A DNA stretch of 64,000 nt, from the NCBI RefSeq assembly GCF_009380165.1, contig NZ_WHUF01000005.1:447248-511247 (forward strand), given 5' to 3'. Origin of the DNA: Rugamonas rivuli. GTDB taxonomy: Bacteria; Pseudomonadota; Gammaproteobacteria; Burkholderiales; Burkholderiaceae_D. The position numbers and the translations under genes were made by a program. Under the pieces are notes generated by a model. The model did not search any database. It worked only from the letters and a program-made list of their open reading frames with translations, and was not told where the DNA came from. Positions 32,182 to 41,976 of the stretch are shown here, in pieces (the first letter of the stretch is position 1; each line of letters begins with the position of its first letter).

Positions 32182-33376
32182 AGAGGATGGTGGCCAGCGC
32201 GCACTGGCGGTAGTGGTTGGCGGCTTCTTCCGGCTGGGCCAGCGCTTCGTGCAACTGCGCCAGCTTCAGGTGGGATTCGCGCACCATACGCGGGTCGGCG
32301 GCGTCCGACAGGGCCTGCTCCAGATAGCGCTGGGCTTTGCCCCACAGCTTCTGCTTCAGACACAGGGAACCCAGCGTCAGCGCCAGCTCGGCGTCGGTCG
32401 GACGCGCGTGTATCCAGTTTTCACAATGCTCGATCTGCACCAGCAAGGCGGCCGAGCCGGCCGGCGCCGCCGCTTCGCGGTAGGCGCGCACCACGCGGTC
32501 GTCCCAGTCGGCGGCCAGCGATTCTTCCGCCACCAGTCGCGCTTCGTCGTGCAGCCCGCGCGCGTTCAGCGCGGTGGCGGCGCGGCAAGCCACGTAGGGC
32601 TTGATGCGGTCGGCGCTCGGCACCGTGGCCCACACGCGCATCAGCGATTCCGCATCATGCGCGCTGTCGGACAGCATATCGTCATACGCCAGCTCGCGCA
32701 GGCGCGACGACAGCGCCGGATGCAGCGCGCGGTGCTTGTCCAGCGAGCGCACCAGGCGCAGCACTTCCGGCCAGTTCTTGGCCTGCTGCTGCGCCTTCAG
32801 CGACCATTGCAGCGCATGGATGTGACGGGTGCCGCTGGCGTTGAGCTCGCGCACCGCTTCCAGCGCCTGCTCCGGCTGGTGGTCGTCGACCAGCAGTTCG
32901 GTCATCGTCATCAGGCGCGCGGTCTTCATCGCCTGGTCGTCGGCCAGCTTGGCCAGCCAGTTGTCGCGACGGGCGCTTTGACGCATGCGGTGCGCGGCGC
33001 GGGCGCCGATCAGCGATGCGACGCCGGCGTTTTCCGGCAGCTCGGAGGCGCGCATTGCGGCCTTCTCGGCATGGCCGAAGCGGCCTTCAAACAATGCCTT
33101 CAACGCTTCGCGCAGACCCTTGTTGCCATCGCGCTCGCGCTTGCGCTGGCGGTAGGCGGCAACCTTGCCCGGCATGCTGACGGTGGCGCGGAAGGCGCGG
33201 ATCACGAAGTACAGGAAGGCGAACAGCGCCACTTCCAGCACCACGAAGAAGTTCAGCGACAGGTCGATCCGGTGCGGCGGGTAGAACAGCACCACATTGC
33301 CCGGGTTGAAACGCGCCGTCACGGCGATACCGATGGCGGCGGCCATCAAAGCGACTATCCAGAGAAATAAACGCAT
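32180..33376 (-). CDS. hemY: HemY (tetratricopeptide protein of the heme operon)
   Basis: The 398-residue protein has two N-terminal membrane helices (LFLWIVALMAAAIGIAV and NFFVVLEVALFAFLYFVI), an arginine-rich loop and a long array of TPR-like helices. These include KALFEGRFGHAEKAAMRASELPENAG and, near the C-terminus, GSLCLKQKLWGKAQRYLEQAL. This is proteobacterial HemY (YhjH-like), not the Gram-positive oxidase of that name. Its precise part in heme synthesis is unresolved. It is last in hemC-hemD-hemX-hemY, three bases after hemX. Confidence 0.93.
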   Translation of the reverse strand: MRLFLWIVALMAAAIGIAVTARFNPGNVVLFYPPHRIDLSLNFFVVLEVALFAFLYFVIRAFRATVSMPGKVAAYRQRKRERDGNKGLREALKALFEGRFGHAEKAAMRASELPENAGVASLIGARAAHRMRQSARRDNWLAKLADDQAMKTARLMTMTELLVDDHQPEQALEAVRELNASGTRHIHALQWSLKAQQQAKNWPEVLRLVRSLDKHRALHPALSSRLRELAYDDMLSDSAHDAESLMRVWATVPSADRIKPYVACRAATALNARGLHDEARLVAEESLAADWDDRVVRAYREAAAPAGSAALLVQIEHCENWIHARPTDAELALTLGSLCLKQKLWGKAQRYLEQALSDAADPRMVRESHLKLAQLHEALAQPEEAANHYRQCALATIL

Positions 33377-33379
33377 GAC

Positions 33380-34525
33380 TTATGGCTTCGCTTTGTAGTT
33401 GCGCACGGCGTTCAGGCTGTCCGACAGGGTCGGCATCTCGATCGCCAGGTTGCTGGTCTGGACCTGGCGCAGCAGCGTCTGCACCGTCTGCGTCGACTTG
33501 GCGCGCACGTCGAAGTACTTGACCAGCGCTTCCTGCGCCGCGATCAGGTCGGCGCGGAAGGCCGTCTCGTTGCGCGACAACAGCGCCATGCGCGCGTTCA
33601 GCAGGCGCAGCTTGAGGTTTTCGCGCAGGAAGTAAGCCTGCGTCGGCGACAGCATCAGCGCGTCCGGCGTGTCGACGCTGCGCACGCGGATCAGCTGGCG
33701 CACGTCGGTCCACATCTCGCTGCTCCAGCTGCTCCAGGTGTCCTGCACCGCTTGCAGCCACGGGCTGGTCGGCTCGACCGGCTCAGGCTTGCCGCCCTTG
33801 CCGCCGGCCGCCTTGGCCTTGGATTTTTTCTCCGGCGGCGCCGGCAGCGTCGGCTTTTCGTCCGACAGCATCGGCAGCGTATCGACCTGGGCGATCACGT
33901 TGTCCAGGCGCAGCGCCATGCCCACCGAATCGACGCTCGGCAAGGCCTTCAGCTTCTCGGTGTCCTTGGCGATGGCGCGGCGGATGGTGATGAATTGCGG
34001 CTTGTCCGAACGCGACAGGCTGCGGTCGGCGTTCTGCAGCGCGATCAGCGCGCCCGGCACGTTGCCGGCCAGTTGCAGCTGCTGGCTGGCGGTCGACAGC
34101 ACTTGCTCGATCTCGGTCAGCGCCCATTCGTCGCGGTTCTTGGACAAGTCCTGGTACAGCTGCTCCAGCGCCAGTTGCTGGCTCTGGGCTTCCTGCTGCT
34201 TGCTTTCCAGCAGGCCGACCTTGGCTTGCAGCTCCTTGCTGGTTTCCTGCACGGCGCGGGCCAGCGTGCCGGTTTCGGCATTGCTGGCGTCGCCCTTTTG
34301 CAGGCGGCGCGCCATTTCCTCGCGCAGGTTGCGCACCTGGTTGTGCGAGGACCAGGTTTGTCCGGCCAGCAGGATGGCCAGCACGACGATACCGACCAGC
34401 AGCATTTGCGGCTGTTGCACGGTTTCGAGCAGGCTGGGCTCAGGCTGCGGCTTGGACGCAGGCGGGGTCTCGGCGGCGGCGCCGGCGGAGACGACAGGAT
34501 CGGGTAAGGTAGGCAAATCGTTCAT
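33380..34525 (-). CDS. hemX: HemX membrane protein (uroporphyrinogen-III C-methyltransferase-like)
   Basis: The 381-residue protein has a Pro-rich cytoplasmic N-terminus, one membrane helix (MLLVGIVVLAILLAGQTW), a coiled-coil region rich in Gln/Glu/Lys, and a C-terminal helical domain (TPDALMLSPTQAYFLRENLKLRLLNARMALLSRNE) typical of HemX. Annotated as a methyltransferase, it lacks the Rossmann motifs of CobA/CysG. A scaffold role in tetrapyrrole synthesis is likelier. It overlaps hemD by four bases (ATGA). Confidence 0.92.
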   Translation of the reverse strand: MNDLPTLPDPVVSAGAAAETPPASKPQPEPSLLETVQQPQMLLVGIVVLAILLAGQTWSSHNQVRNLREEMARRLQKGDASNAETGTLARAVQETSKELQAKVGLLESKQQEAQSQQLALEQLYQDLSKNRDEWALTEIEQVLSTASQQLQLAGNVPGALIALQNADRSLSRSDKPQFITIRRAIAKDTEKLKALPSVDSVGMALRLDNVIAQVDTLPMLSDEKPTLPAPPEKKSKAKAAGGKGGKPEPVEPTSPWLQAVQDTWSSWSSEMWTDVRQLIRVRSVDTPDALMLSPTQAYFLRENLKLRLLNARMALLSRNETAFRADLIAAQEALVKYFDVRAKSTQTVQTLLRQVQTSNLAIEMPTLSDSLNAVRNYKAKP

Positions 34526-35325
34526 AGGCGTGATTGTAACGCGGCCAGCAGGCGTTCGTCGCCTGATCCGGTGAGCGTCAGTCGGGAAAAGCCCAAATTG
34601 TTTGCCGTTTCGGCAATTCGGGCGTGCGGGATGATCAAATGCTGTTGTTGCATCAATACAACGGGATTCTGTTGCGCCGCATCAGGATAGTCGGCGTCGA
34701 GCTGCGCCAGCAGCGCGCACAGGCCGCGCAGGGCCTCGGAACTGGTGATGATCCAGTCGTTTTGCTGCAACAGCAAACGGCGCAAGGTGGCGGCCAGTTG
34801 CGGCGTCAGGCGCGGCACGGAGCGGCGGTAGGCCGGCACCACGTCGACCACGGCGCCGGCCGCGCGCAGGCCGTCGGCCATCAGCTCGCGGCCGCTTTCG
34901 CCGCGCACGATCAGCACCGGCTGACCGTTCAGCGCCGCCAGGTCCAGCGTTTGCAGCAAGTGTTCGGAATCGCTGTGGGCGCTGTCGGCCGGGCTGACGA
35001 TGTCGACCGTCTCCGGCGTCACGCCGTGGGCGGCCAGCGCGGCGCGGCTGCCCTCGCCCAGCACCGCCAGCTTGACGCCGGCCGGCCACTGCTGGATATG
35101 CGCGAAGGCGGCGTCGATGGCGTTGGGCGAGACGAAGGCCACCATCTTGTAGCCCGGCTGCGGCGCGCACAGGCGCGCCAGCGCGGCCAGCAAGGCGGCC
35201 GGCTCGGGCAAGGCTTCGATTTCCAGCAGCGGCAACAGTTCCACCTGGCGGCCCAGTGCGCTAACACGGGCCGCCAACGGCAGGGCTTGCGCCAGGGGAC
35301 GGGTGATGACGACGGCGCCGGTCAT
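34522..35325 (-). CDS. hemD: Uroporphyrinogen-III synthase
   Basis: The 267-residue enzyme cyclises hydroxymethylbilane to uroporphyrinogen III with inversion of ring D. The sequence is weakly conserved in this family. It shows VVITRPLAQALPLAARV, MVAFVSPNAIDAAF, PVLIVRGESGRELMADGLRAAGA and VVPAYRRSVP, and the C-terminal ITSSEALRGL. Its position between hemC and hemX, with a four-base overlap to the latter, confirms the call. Confidence 0.95.
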   Translation of the reverse strand: MTGAVVITRPLAQALPLAARVSALGRQVELLPLLEIEALPEPAALLAALARLCAPQPGYKMVAFVSPNAIDAAFAHIQQWPAGVKLAVLGEGSRAALAAHGVTPETVDIVSPADSAHSDSEHLLQTLDLAALNGQPVLIVRGESGRELMADGLRAAGAVVDVVPAYRRSVPRLTPQLAATLRRLLLQQNDWIITSSEALRGLCALLAQLDADYPDAAQQNPVVLMQQQHLIIPHARIAETANNLGFSRLTLTGSGDERLLAALQSRL

Positions 35326-35332
35326 CCGCTGG

Positions 35333-36364
35333 TCAGGTGGCGGAGGATGGCGCGTCGCCGGCCAGCGTAGCCGAACGGGCGTCGGCGTCGGCTTGCGCGG
35401 CTTCGCTCAAGCAGGACGCCAGGATATCGACCGCGTCCTGCGCGCGCAGCAGCTCGGCGACCTGCTCGCCCAGCGCTTCCGGGTCGGCGGCCGCGCCGCG
35501 TACCTCGGCGCTGGCCATACGGGCGCCGTCCGGCGTGGCGACCATGGCGCGCAGATGCATCTGGCCATTTTCCACCGTGGCGAAGGCCGCCAGCGGCACC
35601 TGGCAACTGCCGCCGAACACCTTGGACACCTTGCGCTCGGCCGTGACGGCCTGGAAGGTGGCTTCATCGTTCAGCGGCGCCAGCAAGGCCATCAGGTCGA
35701 CGCCGCCCGCTTCCTTGCGCACGGGGATCTCGATCGCCATCGCGCCCTGGCCGGCGGCCGGCAGGCTGTCAGCCGGGTCCAGCAGCGCGCGGATGCGCTC
35801 GGGCAGGCCCAGGCGCTTGAGGCCGGCGGCGGCCAGGATGATGGCCGCATAATCGCCACGGTCCAGCTTGCCCAGGCGGGTGTCGAGGTTGCCACGCAAC
35901 GGTTTGATCACCAGGTGCGGGTAGCGCGCCGCGATCAGCGACTGGCGGCGCAGGCTGCTGGTGCCGACCACGGCGCCGGCTGGCAGCTCGCCGAGCGAGG
36001 CGTAGTCGTTGGAGACGAAGGCGTCGCGCGGGTCTTCGCGCTCCAGCACGGCGGCCAGGGCGAAGCCTTCCGGCAGCTCCATCGGCACATCCTTGAGCGA
36101 GTGCACGGCCAGATCGGCGCGGCCTTCGGCCATCGCGACTTCAAGTTCCTTAACGAACAGACCCTTGCCGCCCACTTTTGATAAGGTTCGATCAAGAATT
36201 TGATCGCCTTTTGTCGACATTCCTACAATTTTAATATCGCACTGCGGATATAATAAAGTCAATCGCGCCCGTACATGCTCGGCCTGCCACATGGCAAGCC
36301 GACTTTCACGCGAAGCGATCACCAAGGTGGACGGAGGATTTTGTAGTAATTCCGATATTTTCAA
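35333..36364 (-). CDS. hemC: Porphobilinogen deaminase (hydroxymethylbilane synthase)
   Basis: The enzyme polymerises four porphobilinogens. It has [20 protein letters not shown], the DPM-cofactor region [14 protein letters not shown] with the active Cys, [18 protein letters not shown] and [30 protein letters not shown] place the start at a TTG at 36364, giving [21 protein letters not shown] and 343 residues. The frame extends upstream to 36484 without a matching family sequence. The C-terminal tail after [10 protein letters not shown] is somewhat longer than usual. It heads the hem operon, divergent from ppc. Confidence 0.9.
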   Translation of the reverse strand: MKISELLQNPPSTLVIASRESRLAMWQAEHVRARLTLLYPQCDIKIVGMSTKGDQILDRTLSKVGGKGLFVKELEVAMAEGRADLAVHSLKDVPMELPEGFALAAVLEREDPRDAFVSNDYASLGELPAGAVVGTSSLRRQSLIAARYPHLVIKPLRGNLDTRLGKLDRGDYAAIILAAAGLKRLGLPERIRALLDPADSLPAAGQGAMAIEIPVRKEAGGVDLMALLAPLNDEATFQAVTAERKVSKVFGGSCQVPLAAFATVENGQMHLRAMVATPDGARMASAEVRGAAADPEALGEQVAELLRAQDAVDILASCLSEAAQADADARSATLAGDAPSSAT

Positions 36365-36513
36365 AACCAGTTCTTTCGCTGTAGCTAACGCTAACCGGCG
36401 CAGGCCAGTTAAAACGCGCGTGTTTAAGATCACAAATTTTATCACGCTCACCTTCTTGCAGAACCGGGCCACAAGCCTTTGCACCGACTTTTCACATCTT
36501 TGCGGCTTATCTC

Positions 36514-39330
<2,817 letters not shown>

Positions 39331-39376
39331 ACCAGCCCGCCAGGCGCGGACGCCTTATTTTCCAGCCCTCTCCTTG

Positions 39377-39410
39377 ACGGCCCGGTCGAATTGACGACCG
39401 GGCCGTTGTT
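39377..39410 (+). terminator. Hairpin terminator after ppc
   Basis: ACGGCCCGGTCG and CGACCGGGCCGT form a perfect 12-bp stem around AATTGA, followed by TGTT. It lies about 47 bases past the ppc stop. The T-tract is short. Confidence 0.65.
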
Positions 39411-39516
39411 CATTCAGAAGACTGGATGACGATCCGGCGCAATAACGGCAATTGGATAGAATTGTGTTGCAAAAAAAGATATAGAATGCAATTCCGTCAA
39501 CCTTGGAGTTTAGCAA

Positions 39517-40683
39517 ATGGAAATTAAAAAGTTCTTTTTCATGGCAGCGTTACTGCCCGTGATGACCACCGCATACGGACAGACAATTTCCACGCTCAGT
39601 GCAGTGTCGAATTTAACCAGCGTACAAAATTCCATTTATGTGACAGATCCCGGCAAGGAAGGCTTGTTCATCTTATCCTCGGCTACCGGCCAGACGGCGG
39701 ACCAGGCCACGATTATTCAAGATAAAGCCGGCAAACAGTACAAGCGCTACATAACAGGACCGATCAACGCCGGCTGGTGGCTCAAAGACGGCGCGTCAGA
39801 CAACTGGGACGCCATGCAAAAGGTGCTGGCTTTCGCGCCATCCGGATCGGAGATCATTATTCCTCAAGGGGTCTACCAATTCTCCAAGCCTATCCTTCTG
39901 GGGGAGAATAAAGTCCTGACAATTAAGTCAAAAGGGAGACTGGTGTTCCGGAACTCGGACGGTTTCATCATCCGCGGCCGGCAGATAGTGGACATTGCGT
40001 CCATCGAAGGACAGCCTTGGGCCGATACGCCGGATTACTCAACGATGAACTACTCGGGCATCACGCTTGAAGACGCCGCTTATTCGGAGGTGAGCGTCAA
40101 TTCCGCCAATGGATTCCTCAACGGCATCCGGCTCACCGCCACAGGGACGCAGACTCCAAACTTAAAGTTGGGCACGCAGTACAACCGGATCACGTTCAAC
40201 CGGCTGGTGCAGAACAAAGTAGGTATCTTCCTCACGACAGGCAAAGTCAGCGACGCTCCAAACATCATCGATGGCGACCGTCCCTGGGTCAATGAAAACA
40301 CCATTACCGGTGGCGCGATATACGGGGAAACCGGCATTGTCACCACCAAGGGCGCGTACCAGATCGACCCGTTTAATGGAAATAAATTTTACAACGTCGG
40401 CTTTGAAAAATTGTCTTTTGCGGCAAACCTGAATTTTGCGGGCAATAACATGTTCATCGCTCCACGCTTCGAAGCCAACGCCACCTTTACCGTGGCTGAA
40501 GACTGCCGCGCCAACATCATCTTCACCTCGGAAATTTATCTCGATCGCCTTGCCGGCAAGGGCCATGAGACGCTGATTATCGGGCAAATCCTGATGCACG
40601 ACGGTTCGCAACAGGGTGTCATGGAAGCCACGGATATGACGGGCCAGCTTCGGACCATCGTTCGAAACGTGCCGGCCCTATAA
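39517..40683 (+). CDS. Exported right-handed beta-helix protein
   Basis: The 388-residue protein has a signal peptide (KKFFFMAALLPVMTTAYG) and a beta-helix pattern. An N-terminal entry follows, ASDNWDAMQKVLAFAPSGSEIIIPQGVYQF, typical of pectate-lyase-like folds. Later rungs include NTITGGAIYGETGIVT, NKFYNVGFEK and GNNMFIAPRFE. The catalytic residues of pectate lyases cannot be placed, so it may bind rather than cleave a polysaccharide, as phage tailspikes and alginate-type proteins do. Base composition is visibly lower in GC than its neighbours, consistent with transfer. It stands alone. Confidence 0.7.
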   Translation: MEIKKFFFMAALLPVMTTAYGQTISTLSAVSNLTSVQNSIYVTDPGKEGLFILSSATGQTADQATIIQDKAGKQYKRYITGPINAGWWLKDGASDNWDAMQKVLAFAPSGSEIIIPQGVYQFSKPILLGENKVLTIKSKGRLVFRNSDGFIIRGRQIVDIASIEGQPWADTPDYSTMNYSGITLEDAAYSEVSVNSANGFLNGIRLTATGTQTPNLKLGTQYNRITFNRLVQNKVGIFLTTGKVSDAPNIIDGDRPWVNENTITGGAIYGETGIVTTKGAYQIDPFNGNKFYNVGFEKLSFAANLNFAGNNMFIAPRFEANATFTVAEDCRANIIFTSEIYLDRLAGKGHETLIIGQILMHDGSQQGVMEATDMTGQLRTIVRNVPAL

Positions 40684-40696
40684 ACGTATCGCATGA

Positions 40697-40744
40697 AGAG
40701 CCTGCGGTTTGGGGATGCGGGTGGCTCACGCCGGGGCTTTTTTA
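40697..40744 (+). terminator. Weak terminator after the beta-helix gene
   Basis: AGCC/GGCT and CGG/CCG pairs bracket a GC-rich loop, followed by TTTTTT. The fold is imperfect, but the T-run right after the stem and its position support it. Confidence 0.5.
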
Positions 40745-40816
40745 TTTCCTTAAAGATTGATCAAACTGATTAAATTAGCATTACAATATAAACAAGACCA
40801 CTTTAGTCCCCCCAAT

Positions 40817-41938
40817 ATGAAAAGCCTGATCGAATCGCTGGGTAAATCGAACATTGAAGAGGTCGTAGCGCGGCTGCAAGCCGCCATCGGCGGCATGGAA
40901 CAGGCCGACGGCGAACTGCACAACATCATCGCCATCATGCCGCTGGCCTTGTTCATCAAGGATGCGCAATCGCGCGTCGTGCTGATGAATCCGGCCTGCG
41001 AGGCGCTGTGGGGCATTCCCTTCGCCGCCATGCAGGGCAACGACGGCGCCGCCTTCTTCCCCGCCGACCAGACCGCCTACTTCCTGGAACACGACCGCGC
41101 CGCCTTCGCCAGCGGCAAGCACATCGTCTACGAAGAAGAGCTGTGGCACCCCGGCCTGGGCGAGAACCGCTGGCTGCAAACCCACAAGCTGCCCACCTAC
41201 GACAAGCAGGGCCAGCCGCACCTGCTGATCGCCATGTGCGTCGACATCACCGACCGCAAGCGCGCCGAGCATCTGCTGCAATCGTCGGTGCAGGAACTGC
41301 GGGCGCTGTCCGAACACCAGCACACGGCCAAGGAAACCGAACGCCGCCGCATCGCTCAGGACATCCACGACGACCTGGCGCAAAACCTGCTGGCCTTGAA
41401 GCTGGACGTCGCCACCCTGCACGACCGCACCCGCGAGCGCCAACCGCTGCTGCACCAGCGCGCCGCCCAGGCGCTGCACACGCTGGACGCCAGCATCACC
41501 GCGGTGCGCGAGCTGATCAACGAACTGCATCCAAGCACGCTGGAGCTGGGCCTGTCGGCCGCGATCGAATGGCAGATGCAACGGCTGGAACGCCGCCACG
41601 GCCTGCGCTGCCGCCTGGAGCTGATCGAAGACAGCGTCACGCTGGACCAGCGCCAGATCTCCGGCATCTACCACGTGGTGCTGGCGGCGCTCAGCTACGT
41701 GTGCGGCCACGCCGGCGCGCGCACCGTGCAGGCCACGCTCAATCTGCGGCCCGACTTGCTGTCCATCGTCATCAGCGGCGACGGCCACCCCGACCAGCAG
41801 ACCGCGCAAGGCGTGCTGGACCTGGGCGGCATCCGCGAACGCCTGGCCGATTTCGGCGGCGAGCTGGCGGTGGCGCAGCTGGCCGGCGCCGGCACCGTGC
41901 TGCGCATGAACCTGCCAGGACTGGTCTCCGCCAAATAG
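40817..41938 (+). CDS. PAS sensor protein with HisKA_3 box and degenerate ATPase domain
   Basis: The 373-residue soluble protein has a PAS domain (residues ~35-148: MPLALFIKDAQSRVVLMNPACEALWGIP through LIAMCVDITDRKRAEHLL) and a NarL-class H-box. The latter is ETERRRIAQDIHDDLAQNLLALKLD with His184. The C-terminal region aligns with HATPase_c but has lost its key residues. The N-box reads YHVVLAALSYVCGHA, where intact kinases have E-A-x-x-N. The G1 box reads ISGDGHP instead of DxGxG. It ends 38 bases before a complete kinase gene. It may be a phosphotransfer or dimerising partner; that is inference. Confidence 0.8.
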   Translation: MKSLIESLGKSNIEEVVARLQAAIGGMEQADGELHNIIAIMPLALFIKDAQSRVVLMNPACEALWGIPFAAMQGNDGAAFFPADQTAYFLEHDRAAFASGKHIVYEEELWHPGLGENRWLQTHKLPTYDKQGQPHLLIAMCVDITDRKRAEHLLQSSVQELRALSEHQHTAKETERRRIAQDIHDDLAQNLLALKLDVATLHDRTRERQPLLHQRAAQALHTLDASITAVRELINELHPSTLELGLSAAIEWQMQRLERRHGLRCRLELIEDSVTLDQRQISGIYHVVLAALSYVCGHAGARTVQATLNLRPDLLSIVISGDGHPDQQTAQGVLDLGGIRERLADFGGELAVAQLAGAGTVLRMNLPGLVSAK

Positions 41939-41976
41939 AGGATGCCCCTCCCCCTCTTTGCCGTTATGCTGTCGGC

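Noticed and set aside
41008-41976. Upstream extension of the propeller kinase to 1310 residues
   Set aside because: The extra residues are an out-of-frame reading of the preceding kinase gene; the signal peptide and start are at 41977.
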